64,000 bases of DNA from Vanilla planifolia (Eukaryota; Streptophyta; Magnoliopsida; Asparagales; Orchidaceae). The DNA lies in the NCBI GenBank assembly GCA_023846275.1, contig CM043875.1, positions 25,586,851-25,650,850 on the forward strand. Reading direction: 5' to 3'. Positions 1-14,100 of the stretch are shown in pieces (position 1 is the first letter of the stretch; the number at the start of each line of letters is the position of its first letter). The position numbers and the translations under genes were made by a program. Below the pieces are notes generated by a model, which saw only the letters and a list, made by a program, of their open reading frames with translations, did no database searches and had not been told where the DNA came from.

Positions 1-918
1 GGTAAAGATCCGATGTTTACGTGCAGGTGCCGAAGATTGAACGGATTGGCAAGCCATCCCATTGTGCTTTCTAGACTGTCGGCGAAGGGGACGGCGGTGA
101 AGGCAAGGAGCTGGACGGAATCTGCAGAAAGATTCCTACAACGCTGTGCGGATGCAGGAAGTCTTGAGGCGTGTTATACTCTGGGCATGATTCAATTCTA
201 CTGCTTGGAGAACAGAGCACATGGAGCTTCGCTGATGGCGAAAGCGGCCATGGGGACGCACCCGGGAGCCCTCTTCTCCATCGCTGTGATCCAGTTTAAC
301 GGAAGCGGTGGGTCCAAGAACCACATGAACATCCGCGCCGGAGCATTGCTATGCACCCGCGCGGCGTCCTACGGCCACATCGACGCACTCCGCGAGCTCG
401 GTCACTGCCTTCAGGACGGCTACGGATTGCGGCAAAACGTGGCCTTGGGGCGGCGATTATTGATCCAAGCCAACGCCCGCGAGCTCGCGGCGGATCTCTT
501 TCTTTCCAGTAATCGGAAATTGGGGCTCTCCGCCTGCTCTCTGCTTAGCGACTACGGTTACAACGTACCGACGCCGGTGGCGCACCCCGCGAACCGGTTC
601 ATGGTGGAGTGGTTCGCTGCGAGGCGAGGAGCAAACAGGGGTCATGTTTTACAAGGGGAGGGAAGAAAAGGGCTCAGAATGTGCTCAAATAGTTGTTGTG
701 GCCGGCCGGAAACTCGTCGGCATGAGTTCCGGCGGTGCTCTGTGTGCGGAGCGGTGAACTACTGCTCGCGTGCGTGCCAAGCTATGGATTGGAAGCTTGC
801 ACATAAGCTCGAATGTTTCCCTATGGACAGGTGGGAAGGTGAGGGCGACGCTGCTGCCGGCGATCAAGTGCCGTGGCTGCCATTGCCGGATTATGAAATG
901 GGCGAGGCAGTAAATTAG
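1..918 (+). CDS. F-box/Sel1-repeat/MYND zinc-finger protein, C-terminal part (5' end outside window)
   Basis: This resembles the plant F-box plus MYND-finger family typified by Arabidopsis At1g67340 and At5g50450, thought to be SCF ubiquitin-ligase adaptors. The frame is open from base 1 to the TAG at 916-918. The first Met is codon 5 (base 13) and is probably not the real start, because the family's F-box should lie upstream of the visible CRRLNGLA segment, which is the end of that region. Counting from that Met, residues about 36-165 are helical Sel1/TPR-like repeats (SLGM-like CYTLGMIQFYC, ALRELGHCLQDGYG, GRRLLIQANARE). Residues 224-268 form a complete MYND finger: C224, C228/229, C242, C245, C251, C255, H264, C268. 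The coding GC content is far above the flanks. No frame break is seen. Family assignment is firm; substrate unknown. Confidence 0.9.
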   Translation, partial: GKDPMFTCRCRRLNGLASHPIVLSRLSAKGTAVKARSWTESAERFLQRCADAGSLEACYTLGMIQFYCLENRAHGASLMAKAAMGTHPGALFSIAVIQFNGSGGSKNHMNIRAGALLCTRAASYGHIDALRELGHCLQDGYGLRQNVALGRRLLIQANARELAADLFLSSNRKLGLSACSLLSDYGYNVPTPVAHPANRFMVEWFAARRGANRGHVLQGEGRKGLRMCSNSCCGRPETRRHEFRRCSVCGAVNYCSRACQAMDWKLAHKLECFPMDRWEGEGDAAAGDQVPWLPLPDYEMGEAVN

Positions 919-3900
919 CCGAAGAGTACGGTTAATTGGTAAGAAAAATTACACGCGCCGGTTTTTTCTATTTTTTCTAGATTTACTTTGAAAACTATTT
1001 TTGGTATATATTTAATTTTTTACTACAAATTTTCCTTTTAGTGATAATATTCTAATTTAAATGAGATCTTCTTTTTTGTTGCTTTTGTTGGTTATAAATA
1101 GAAAGTCAATATTTGTAATAACTTAAGGTTATATAACTGAAACTATATTACCATAAATAATTTTTCAATTATAGCCGTTTTTAAGGGTAACATTACAGGC
1201 TATATTATTTTATTATAATTAAATATTAGAGGTAATTATCATTAAAAAAAATCCAGCTTATGTGCCCATTATTATGTTGTTGAGCTGATTAACAGTTATT
1301 GGATGCTCAAGTTTGTTGACTTTGGGAAGGCACTTATTATCTAAATTACATTTGATTAATGTATTCATCAAATTTAATTTAATATTTATTTGTCATAAAA
1401 AATTATCTATTTATATATTTAAAATATATTTCTTAATTTGTTTTGCATAACATTCAAATTTATCAATTCTATTGATGTAGCATCTTATTAATATATTTCA
1501 ACAAAATTTCATTTTGTTCGACATAAAAATCTGATCACATGTAAGTAAAACATCTAAAATTATCCATCTTTATATGAATATCAAAGATTATACCATCATC
1601 TTAAATCCTTTGACTCAACTTAAGAGTCTGTTCAAAGACAATTTCACTCCCTTGTAAAACACTTTTCTCGATATTCTATTTCTCAGTGTCGACATCGAGT
1701 TTGGATATTTTATACACTTTCTTCTCTTTACCATTTTCAAAATAATCATGATTAAACTATATTAATATTAAAGTTTTTTAATATCATTTGAAATATTTTA
1801 AATAATTGAATTTTTATAGGAAACAAATATTTTTTTTGAAGTAATTATAAAAATAATTTTATATTTACAAAATATACTTTTAGTGTAGCATGAATTTTAT
1901 AAGTTTTTTATTGTAATTTAAGAAACTAAATTTCAATATAACTAAAATGATATTTTTGTCAAATACTCTAAACTATATAATTTAATAAAACATCTATTAA
2001 GTCATAGAATCAATGTCAAGTCATTATCTTTTTAATAATAGCTTTACATGACATTTTTATTTTCACTCTAATACCTAGATATGTTTTTCAAGGAAATACA
2101 CTAAGCTTACAACCATAAATTATATGTCAACCCTTTACCACTACCTTGTAAAGTAACACTCCAGATTGGTTCATGGTGATAACAATGATGATGCAATGAT
2201 GAATGAGGGGAAGAAAAGAATTTTATGGTTGAAGAAGAGGTAGGAATAGATAAAAAGCACGAGGTTAACACTTCTATCCCCTTTAAATGGATTGCTAACC
2301 ATAGCACAAATCTAACCAATGAATGGCTAACCATCACACTATGTAATTCATATTAGGAACAAACAATATAAATAAAAGATATCTTAAAATGCTATTATAT
2401 TCATTCATATAATAAGAGTTTTATATATAAAACAATCAATAGCTTAAAATTTTAATCTCTAAGATAAAAAATAAAATAAAATTTATCATATCTTTATGGT
2501 TTAATTAAATATATAAATTATTAAATATCCTTAAATTAAAATTAAATAATCCTAAATATTATTCATGACAGCTTAAAATCATATAAATAAACTAAAGACC
2601 AAATAATAAAAAAAATATTTAAATTAAGAATTCATCATTAATATATCTTTAAACTCTTATTCATATCTATCTAGGTTGAATATTGAGAATGCGTTTATCT
2701 TTTATTGATAACTTGTTGAACCTAATTGTTAACAAAAACATGAACGCGATTATTAAGCTATTGAAAAATTCTAAACTTCGAACAATTTATCCATTCACTT
2801 GTTCTAAAAAAAATTCTTAACTTCAAGATTTAACACATATTATAGAAAAAAGAGTCCAACAATTTATAAATAAAGAACTTATAGTAAACCAAGATTAAAT
2901 ATACCACAAAGTTCAAAGATCTTTAAATCTACCTTATACGATATCTTTCTTCCAAACGTGCAAATAATTGTAAAAACAAGCACAAATTGAACCTCATATG
3001 AATTTTCTTTTCTCATCCTCGTTTCAAACACATTTAGAAGAACAAAAGGTTAAATAGATGACTAAGTGAAAATTATTTGAAAAATAACGTAACCTATTGC
3101 TAACACATTATATTTATCAAAGGATCCTTGCATACACTAAAAATCACAAGCCATGAGCTCTTTTAGAGCTACCACTAAGGATTCCATTAAACAAAATTGA
3201 ATGCAAATTCTATTTGTCTTCCTAGATGCCAAGCTATCTCATTTACAAAGATCATTCTATCCTAAAACGATATTAAAGACAATCAATACTTAGTTCTTAA
3301 TTAACTATAAAAGATGTGTTAGATAGTGATTATCTAAGATAATCTAATAATGATCTAGGACAATCTTTGAACTCTCAACCATTTATATAAATCCAAAATG
3401 ACTTAAAACAATCAATAACCCAATCTAAGTATGTCTCAAAGTTTTGTAATAATATAAAGATATCTAAATTACAAATATAATATAAAAATATAACGAAAAT
3501 ATATCAAATTATCAAGACAACTCAAATATAACGGTCAATTTTTTATTTCCCTAATTTTCCTACCAACGTAAAACTTTTTTAAAACCTATTTTATCAAAAA
3601 CACTCCCATAAATTGGTTCAATTTATGGTTTTTTGTTATGCAATTTGTTCAGTTGAAAAGGCAAATTAGGATGAATAAAAATGAGAAAAATAGCATTCAC
3701 AAAACCATATGACAAATCAAGACTAAAAACACAACGATAAATATTTATTTTTTAATTACAAATTTATTTAAAAAAACCATATATTTTTTAACGGTATTTG
3801 AACAAAACAGCACCAAACAATTGGTGTTTCATAACATACTCATCTAAATTGCAACATACAAAAATGGCTTGGCAATGCAACTCCACTGTAAGCTAAAACA

Positions 3901-3957
3901 AACAACAGATTGAATTCAATTATTATTATAACTTAGCCAAAGAGACGCCTGTAATCC
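919..3957. other. AT-rich convergent intergenic region
   Basis: About 3 kb between the stop codon of the F-box/MYND gene and the stop codon of TOM20. The two genes converge, so both 3' UTRs and poly(A) sites must lie here. The sequence is strongly AT-rich with long A/T runs. I see no coding potential longer than chance and no recognisable transposon protein. Confidence 0.6.
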
Positions 3958-4080
3958 TTATCTGGGAGGTGGGGGAGGAATGTGAGATTTGGCCATACCA
4001 ACCCATGCAATAATACCTACAGCAAGGATCACCCAACCAAGTATATCATATTTGAGGTCGCTGTTCTTTTTCTTGGCTAC
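3958..4080 (-). CDS. TOM20: TOM20 exon 6 (tail anchor)
   Basis: The last exon, 41 codons with TAA at 3958-3960, preceded by acceptor gttccag. It encodes [12 protein letters not shown], then the hydrophobic anchor [18 protein letters not shown], then [10 protein letters not shown]. This anchor holds the receptor in the mitochondrial outer membrane. Loss of this exon through premature polyadenylation in intron 5 would leave a soluble receptor domain (inference). Confidence 0.95.
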   Translation of the reverse strand, partial: VAKKKNSDLKYDILGWVILAVGIIAWVGMAKSHIPPPPPR

Positions 4081-7000
4081 CTGGAACACAACCATTTAAG
4101 GGCAATATAAGCTTAATCCAAGGAGATTTCCTATGTTCAGCTTCTCGTCAAGCAATTTGCCCAAGTTATGAATATAGAATAAGCAATATTTCATGAATAT
4201 TGCATAACACTACTCAGATCAGTAGGATGAACAGATCTTGCACATAATTTGTTTCTAGGTTTCCAGAGAAATAAAACATGATGAAGGACACATATCCATG
4301 CAAACAATCTGAAGATATAGGAAGACTTGCAAAACTAGACTATGCTATCCAATCTCCAGGAATTACTGATAACGTTAGAAAACTAGGGTAAATATTAGAT
4401 CAGACGACAAAAATACCTCCAAATCTTTTAAATATCAGAGAAATTTTAGATAATGTTCGTTAACAAACTCGTGTGCAACTTCGGTACTTGGGTTAATTTG
4501 GTTTGATGTAATTCGAAGTCCTTACAAGTTTTGAATTCATGAAGCTATAACAATAAAATTTGTCATAAATTATATTGTTTGATAGAATACACTTAATTTA
4601 GTTAATTGAAATATATTATTTGATCGGTTATATTTAAAACTTGTTATTTCAAAAGTCATTTTTTTAAAAGTGACATATAAGGAGACGAAGAGGTCAAACA
4701 ACCAACAAGAGGTGAATAAAAACAAAGCTGAGCAACAAAACGTCAAAAGCAAGATCCAATTGTAGAGTTGATTAAGAGAAAAATGATTTTAATTTACTTT
4801 ATTTTTTTCAACGAAAACAAAGTCCATAATTTTAAATAATCTAATGGATTTTGATGTCTTTTTAGATTTACAAATCTATTCAACTAAAAATAGCTCGTCT
4901 CAATTTCATAATTTTTCAAATCACGAACTTAAAAAGATTGTGGCCAAATGAAACTAAAGAGAAAATAAGAATAAAATTGATATAAAATTATTCTCAAACT
5001 TCCAAACTTGGCCCAATTCTACACACTTCATAGGAATTGATATCTTTAAAATTATAAGAAAGAAAAATGCACTTAAGTGACAAATTGGTATGAATGTTAC
5101 TAAGTAAAAATGGTAAACTTGCTCCCAACTTAAAATTAACCTAAGTGGAGATTTGCTGCACATTTCCAAACCAAATCTACCACACTAGATCTAAACCTTT
5201 GTTGCCACCATTCTTGTCATGGGCATGGGTTATACTCCGACACTATACCAAAATCATAACTTATGCAAACTTCCCAAACTAGATTCTATCATAAGAGAAG
5301 GCTAATTTCCCACACTAGATTCAAACATTAGCTCATGTTATATTCCCGAACTAGACCAAATCCTAGATTGGACAATATTCCCAAACTAGACACCTATCTT
5401 AAGCATGACATCCCTAAGTTGAATCCAAATCATGATTTGGGTAATAATCATAAACTAGATTCAACAAATCCTATAGTTGCTCTATTCAAAATTCAATCAA
5501 AATTGTGCCAATGCACAAACTTTATTAAAACCTAATATTCAAATGAGATTAACATTTCTTATATAAATTCTAGAAGTTTTCTAGGAATGCCTTGGTCACT
5601 ATTGGCCATGAAGAAGTCAACAACATGACTCTCATCATATGACTTGCCCAATATGAATACTGGTAATCAAATCTATGCTAAATATGCACCCATAAATTAA
5701 AAACCTACCAAATTTGGAATCCTGAAGTCCTATTCACCCCACCATATAGTTCCCTTTGATGAATCTTGTAACTGTCATAGATATTTCTGTGAAACAAGCA
5801 TTTTGTTGATTTTTGCTTCAAGAAATGTCTCCTATAAGATTTTTTTTGTGAACATTCATGTGAATCACAGCTTTTATGCTTACACTTCATGACATGTGAT
5901 TCATAATCTATGAATAAAAAAACCTAAATCACAACTTCTGTATTTAACTTTATGATGTATGATATATAAGCAAACGATTGAACTTCCAAAAAAACTCCCT
6001 CTAAATCTCATGCCAAGCAATGATTAAATTGCCATCCACCCCCCATAACTGGATCCATTGAACCCTAAGACAAAAAACCCATGGTTTTCTAATAAAACAA
6101 ACTTCATATCATAGTCAAAGTTCATGACAATCAAGGGCTCTACCAAACATGAGTGACCATGAAATGATTTAACTATGGAATCCTGACTAGATCCCTTCTT
6201 CAATACGTAGCATTTCCCATCAACTTTGCAATTAAGATTACTAAGCCTATGATCAAAGCATTTATTCATTAAAAAAGAGCAATTAATAATAAATAGTTTT
6301 GCCTATTAAGTGTCGTAAACAAACCTTTGTTCAAAAATGAAAATCTAAAAAATCACTTGACATTAAATTTGAGATGCCCAAATTATTTCTACTAGTGAGT
6401 TCAAAATAATCAAATTTCAATATTTTCGAAGTCTCTTAGTTGTTATATTCATAGAATTGGTTATAAGACTTGTTTTTCGAATTTTTATCCCATAAATCTT
6501 TCAATTCTATTTTTCTTTTTTTTTTTTTTAGATTTGACTATTTTCAGTTAAATCCTACAGAGTTGTGCAAAGCTCTTTTGAGCATGTTTAAGACCTCTTT
6601 AAGTTTGTAGTAGGATTCTAGATTCTTCTAGATTAAGTGTGTAAGAGATATATTTACTTGCAACTGCAAAGAATAACTAGTGAGACAATCACAATCTTAC
6701 ACAAATGGGAATGGACATAAAAAATATTGTCAAAGCACTGAAAAATCCCAATGTTAACCTTTTACTTCTCTCTTATTTCTAAAAACGCTTTACAACTTGT
6801 ATTACTCCAAAACTTTTTTCAAATTATGCGAGTTTTTTTTTACAAAACACAATTTACTATCCTCTTATGAATTCAAGTACTTTATAACTAGTATTAGAGA
6901 TAAAATTGCAAAGAGAATAAACTTCTCCAGTTAAAGCCCTTGAACATATTGTATGCAATTATAGATGAGTTAATGACTTTTGGCAAAAAGCACCTTCGTA

Positions 7001-10000
7001 TCATCCTTGAAATTTTAAAAGTGATTACTATTAGTATTAGATGAATTGTCAAGAGAATTTAGATTGAACTAATAGAATTTAGAATTGTGATTGCGGTGAA
7101 AACTTGAATTCCCATGAAGAGAGTAATGGATATTAGAGAAAACCTCGGAGGGAAATAACTCCTAAGAAGAAGCACTATGTACACAAAGAGAGTAAAATAA
7201 ATATGCTAATGTATGATTATGAACTGCTCAAGTGAAATGATTATTGACGTGTACCATGCACAATTGAATTCACATGCACTAAACACACTTCACTGTGCAT
7301 TATTTGTAAATGAATATAGTTGCGTAATGACACTTAGCAAACAAAATTTTGGCGAAGCTTGAGGTTAATGAAGGTCCAAGTAAAAGTAAAAAAGAGTAAC
7401 ATTGATATAATGATACATGATTTTGAGTCTTCAATGAATCCCAAAGAAAGCATCAAATCCATGTTTACTCATTTTATCAATATTATTGATGGTCTTTTGA
7501 ATATTAGAAAGTCTTTCTCTAGTACAAATTTAGTACAAAAGTTCCTACAAGTTCTTTTAGAAAAGTATGATCCGTTAGTGATCGTGATGAAAGTGCCAAC
7601 AAATATCAACCCTCTCTTTGGAGATTGCAATAAGAGCTGAGCAAAGTGTAGAAGAACAATGCAAAAAGAGGAAGAAAGAACTCATTGTTTTCAAGGCAGC
7701 ACAAACCTCTGACTAAGATGATTCATCTTATGATGATGAGATAACACTTATTACTAAAAGTTTAAACAATTGTTTTGTCATATGATAAGAAAACAAGAAG
7801 AATAAATGTGAAAGACAATGCAAAGTTGAAGAAGAAAGAGAACACAACATGCCACAAATAAAAGAAACCCAGAAATTCACCTCGAATGCCCACAACTACT
7901 AGGGAAGAAGCATCAAACAATGAAGAACAAAAGAAGAGTTACGAAGGCAAGATGGAATGAATTGATTGAGTCTTCATCCAAGAATCATTGAAGATCACAA
8001 GAAAAAGGTGCACAAGAAGTGATAGATGAGGCAAGCAAAATTTTTTGCTTTTAATTATAACAGTTATTCAATGATACTTGCACTAGATATGAAAAGTTAG
8101 CTTAGAAACAAAAGAAATTAATAAAGAGTACGCTGATTATCTTAAAATATGTGAATTCATTTCTTAAAAAATTTAAATAGAACCTTGAGAAATTGGAAGT
8201 TGCAAATTAATAATTAATAAGAAAACTAGTGAACATGCTAGATAACTTGCTGATTTTGATAGCTCCATTAAATTACAACGTAATTGCTGCATTTTAACTA
8301 GAATCCCTGATTTTGGTAGAAGAAACAAGCATGAACAGCATGATTCACATGTTTCTTTCAGATTTCAGAAATTTCATGCATCACATGATTACATTGAGTC
8401 CATGCATCACAAGAAAAAAATGCTTTTATTGTGGTAGATCAGGCCAAGGAATCTCAAGAGATTGTAAAATTAGATTGAATGTTCATTCACCTAATGCTAG
8501 TTTTGTTTGGGATAGGAAATCCTCACTCATGCAACAACAAATATGAATGCCCCGCCTAGTTATGAAAGAAGAAAATGAGAGGGAGGTAGCAGCAACAACT
8601 GGTTTTCTTGTAAGACAGCTCATGATGTTCATATCGATCTATTATCCGCCTCTTTATATAGCATTGGGGCGGCCTTATACAATAAGTTTCCTAGTTCTAC
8701 CATATGTTTTGTTGAATTTATTCTGGGACAATGATGATGATGATTATGATTATGGATTCGCTACCATATATTTCATGTATGATATTAGCATTCAATGTAC
8801 ATTCCTGAATAATCTAATTTTTCAATTACTGAACCATTATCTTATACCAAGTTCCGCGTTAGCCAGATTAGTTGACATTTATATGTTTCGGTGCAAGAAC
8901 AAGATGTTATTTTTAACAAGCAGCTTTGTTGGTTGGTTAATTGGTTTCATTTTATTAATGAAATGTGTTGGATTAGTATTATTCTGGATATGGCAATATC
9001 ATTACGTTCGATATAAGGGGAATAGGTATTGTATGTTAGAATTGAGAGTCTATGGATCAATTCTTTAGTATTCTCTTAGTTATCACTTGTGTCTACTATT
9101 TAGGCAGAATGTCGTCTCCCATTTTCACAAGGAGACTGAACGATAAAAAAAACCTCAAAATCAGAAAACGGAAGGGGTAGAAACGGAAGAAGGGGTAGAG
9201 GATGAATTTCACTTTCAAAGTCAAAGGGCACACTATAAAGATAGCCCAATTGACAATATCGATCCCTATAAATATCGAATCCGGGACTGAAAGAAGAGGA
9301 AGAGAACAGTTCTTCGTCTTTTGGGTTTGAAGAAACTTTTATAAATTTTTTGTTCGATTATAAACAATAGCATCATCCATTACGATATATAAAAAATCAT
9401 CACTTGGAAAATGCTTTACGCAGTGAAATGTCACAATTTTTCTTTTCTACATGTCCAAGTGATGGGAAACAAAGAATATCCTTTACATATCCGCCCAGTT
9501 TATCGACTTTTTCAGAAATTATAGAACGAAAAAGTTTGGACATCAGAGAGAAACTAGATGAAGAAGATCTTTATAATTCTTGGATTTATACCAATGAAAG
9601 AAAAAAGTGCAATTTGAACAATGAATTGAGAAGTTGAATCCAAATTTGAGAAAAAAACGAGGGATCTCCTAATCTAGATATACTTGTAGATATACTTGAA
9701 AAAGAGCCGTATTATCCGATGATGATAGTCAAAAAAATGCTTTGCCAAAAGCATATGATCCTCTTTGCGACGGAATATATCGAGGAACGATAAAAAAATT
9801 CGATTCACGGGAAATCATGAATGATTTAATCACTTATCCTTATACAGATAGAAAAGATACAGATGCTAAAGATAGAAAAGATACAGATACTAAAGATAGA
9901 AAAGATACAGATACTAAAGATACAGAATCTTTAGCAGAAACTTCTCGAGTAAATAAGATTCATGATCGATTTTTGAAAGATCACTTTAATGCTACTTTAG

Positions 10001-11088
10001 AAATCCACCGTCAATTATTTCCGAATTCAATAGAAGATTTACGTAAAATTAGCCTACAAGAAATACAAGAAGAAATACAAGAAATAAATGAAATTGACAT
10101 ACAAGAAATAAATGAAGAAAAAGTCAATAAAAAGGTTTCTCGATGGCCACACAAATTAACTGATGATTTGGCGAAAAAAGAGGACATGGAAGGGTATGAA
10201 GGGGACCTAGAAGATGATGAAGATGAAGATGATAGACGATGATGAAGATGAAGAAAAAGTAAAGGAAAAAAAAGAAGAAAAAGCGAAGAAAGAACAGTCT
10301 GTTTAGGGTTTCAAACTCAATGGTGGCAACTAAATATGAGGGTTGTGCTCGTTGCGAGACTTAACCCAACACCTTACGGCATGAGCTGACGACAGCCATG
10401 CACCACCTGTGTCCGCGTTCCCGAAGGCACCCCTCTTTCAAGAGGATTCAAGGCATGTCAAGCCCTGGTAAGGTTCTTCACTTTGCATCGAATTAAACCA
10501 CATGCTCCACCGCTAGTGCAGGCCCCCGTCAATTCCTTTGAGTTTCATTCTTGCGAACGTACTCCCCAGGCGGGATACTTAACGCACAGCACTGCACGGG
10601 TCGATACGCACAACACCTAGTATCCATCGTTTACGACTAGGACTACCGGGGTCTCTAATCTCATTTGCTCCCCTAGCTTTTGTCTCTCAGTGTCAGTGTC
10701 GGCCCAACAGAGTGCTTTCGCCATTGGTGTTCCTTCCGATCTCTACGCATTTCACCACTCCACCAGAAATTCCCTCTGCCCCTACCGTACTCCAGCTTGA
10801 TAGTTTCCACCGCCTGTCCAGGGTTGATCCCTGGGATTTGACGGAGGACTTGAAAAGCCACCTACAGACGCTTTACGCCCAATCATTCTGGATAACGCTT
10901 GCATCCTCTGTCTTACCGCGGCTGCTGACACAAAGTTAGCCGATGCTTATTCCTCAGATACCGTCATTGCTTCTTCTCCAAGAAAATAAGTTCACAACCC
11001 GTGGGCCTTCTTCCTCCAAGCGGCATTGCTCTGTCAGGCTTTCGCCCATTGCAGAAAATTCCTCACTGCTGCCTTCCGTAGGAGTCTA

Positions 11089-11121
<33 letters not shown>

Positions 11122-14100
11122 TTCTCGAACCAGCTACTGATCGTAGCCTTGGTAAGCTATTACCCCACCAACTAGCTAATCAGACGCGAGCCCCCTCCTC
11201 GGGCGAATTCCTCCTTTTGCTCCTCAGCCAACGGGGTATTAGCAACCGTTTCCAGTTGTTGTTCCCCTCCCAAGGGCAGGTTCTTGCACGTTACTCACCC
11301 GTTCGCCACTGGAAACACCACTTCCCGTCCGACTTGCATGTGTTAAGCATGCCGCCAGCATTCATCCTGAGCCAAGATCGAACTCTCCATGAAATTCATA
11401 GTTGCATTACTTATAGCTTCCTTGTTTATAGGCAAAGCTAATTTGGAATTTTCATTCCAAGACCGAAGCGAAGGCTTGTATCCACGCGCTTCATAATACA
11501 TCTCAGATACTTCAAAATACAATATAGAGGATCACACAATATATAGTATACAATATAACCGTGCCCACCCTATCACGTCAACACCACAAGCCTCTTATCG
11601 ATTCTCATTCAATCACAGCGGGGGAGCAAGCCAAAATAGAAAAACTCAGATTGGGTTTAGGGATAATCAGGCTCGAACTGATGACTTCCACCACGTCAAG
11701 GTGACACTCTCCCGCTGAGTTATATCCCTTCCTAGTCCCGTCGAGAAATAGAAAGAACAATTGAGGGGGATAGTTTCTTCAAACAACAAGGAGCTGAGGC
11801 AACTATGCATTCCAATGATAATGATATTGAGCATGTTTCCCATCTCTTCTCGAGGAACAAGTGGGGTATTTCTTTGCAAAATTGTGCTCAATTTCATATA
11901 TGGCAATTCCGCCAAGATCTCTTCGTTAGTTGGGGAAAGAATCAGCACGAATCGGATTTTTTGAGGAACGTCTCGAGAGAGAATTGGATTGGGTTAGACA
12001 ATGTGTGGTTGGTAAACAAGGATCGGTTTTTTAGTAAGGTACAGAATGTATTGTCAAATATTCAATATGATTCCACAAGATCTATTTTTGTTCGAGTAAC
12101 GGATTCCAACCAATGGAAAGGATCTTCTGATCAATCCAGAGATCATTTTGATTCCGTTAGAAATGAGGATTCAGAATATCATACATTGATCAATCAAACA
12201 CAGATTCAGCAATTCAAAGAGAGATCGATTCTTTGGGATCCTTCTGTTCTTCAAACGGAACGAACAAAGATAGAATCAGATCGATTTCCAAAAGAAATCG
12301 AAGAGTTTCTTGGGAATCCTACAAAGATCAATTCGTTCTTTTTTCTCTGACAGATGGTCAGAACTTTATACGGGTTCGAATCCTACTGAGAGGTCCACTA
12401 GAGATCAGAAATGGTTTAAGAGAAAACAAGATATTTCTTTTGTCCCCTCCAAGCGAGCGAAAAAGAAAGAAATGGTTGATATATTCAAGATCATTACGTA
12501 TTTACAAATACAGTCTCAATTCATCCTTCGGAACCATATCACATCGCGAATATGGACAGTTCCGGTAAGATTTCATTCTTTCCAAAAAATCATGGCGTAA
12601 CGCGTATCCCCCTTTGTTCTGGTCATGGAATAGATGAAAGAAATCCAAAAATGGATTTTTTTGAATCAGAAGAGAGATTCCCATAAATGGTGGATCTATT
12701 CACTCTATCAATAACTGAGCCGGATCTAGTGTATTATAGGGGTTTTCCTTTTCTATGGATTCCTACGGGTTGGATCAACAAAAATTCTTGAATGAGGTAT
12801 TCAACTCAAGAGATGAATCAAAAAAGAAATCTTTATTCGTTTTACCTCCTCTTTTTTATGAGGAGAGTGAATCTTTTTCCTGAAGGATCAGAAAAAAATT
12901 GGTCCGGATGCGGGAATGATTTGGGAGCGGTATTTACTAGCAACAACATCATGGAGGCAATCAATCAATATAGATTGATCCGAAATCTAATTCAAATCCA
13001 ATATAGTACCTATGGGTAACATCAGAAATGTATCGAATCGATTCTTTTTCTTTTTAATGAATAGATCCAATCACAACTTTGAATATGGAATTCAAAGGGA
13101 ACAAATAGGAAATGAGACTCTGAATCATATAACTATAATGAAATATATGATCAACCAACATTTATCGAATTTGAAAAAGAATCAAAAGAAATGGTTTGAT
13201 CCTCTTATTTCTCGAATTGAGAGATCCATGAATATGGATCCTAATGTAAATAGATACAAATGGTCCAATGGGACCAAGAATTTCCAGGAACATTTGGAAC
13301 ATTTCGTTTCTAAACAGAAGAATCCTTGTCAAGTGGTGCAAGGAGTGTTCGATCGATTACGTCTTAATAAATATTCGATTGATTGGTCTGAGGCTATCGA
13401 CAAAAAAGATTTTGATAAGTCACTTCGTTTCTTTTCATCCAGGTTATCCAAGTTATCCAAGTTACTTTTATCCAAGTTATCATCCAAGTTATCATCCAAG
13501 TTATATCCAAGTTACTTCCCTTTTTCTTTGTTAGTATCGGGAATATCCCCATTCATAGCTCCGAGATCCACATCTATGAATGGAAAGGTCCGAATGATCA
13601 ACTCTGCAATCATTTGTTAGAATACATTGGTGTTCAAATCGTTGATTTGAAGAAATTGAAACCTTTCTTCTTGGATGATTGTGATACTTCCCAACGACCG
13701 AAATTATTGATCAATGAAGGAACAATATTACCATCTTTTTTCAAAAAGATACCAAAGCGGATGATTAACTCGTTCCATACTAGAAAGAATCGCAGGAAAT
13801 ACTTTGAGAACATGGAATCATATTTCTCAATGATATCCCACAATCGAGACAATTGGCTGAATCCCGTGAAACCATTTCATAGAAGTTCATTGATATATGC
13901 TTTTTATAAAGCACATCGACTTCGATTCTTGAATGGCCCACATCACTTATGGTTCTATTGTAACAAAGGATTCCCTTTTTATGTGGAAAAGACCCGTATC
14001 AATAATTATGATCTTACATATGGACAATTCCTCAATATCTTGTCCATTCGCAACAAAATATTTTCTTTGTACGTCGGTAAAAAAGATCTTTTTTTGGAGA

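Noticed and set aside
13..15. Start codon of the F-box/MYND protein at base 13
   Set aside because: The frame is open further upstream to base 1, and the family has an F-box before this point, so the gene most likely begins outside the window.
5265..5460. CRISPR-like array
   Set aside because: Plant nuclear context, diverged 36-bp units with no constant-repeat/variable-spacer pattern and no cas genes.
8547..9068. A 173-codon open frame that could be read as a functional ycf1-like nuclear gene
   Set aside because: It lacks the N-terminal codons and the first conserved helix, and the same gene continues in broken frames downstream. No promoter is visible. Chance survival of an open stretch in a pseudogene.
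10673..11441. Open frames across the 16S region on both strands
   Set aside because: They are by-products of rRNA sequence; the 16S identity is certain.
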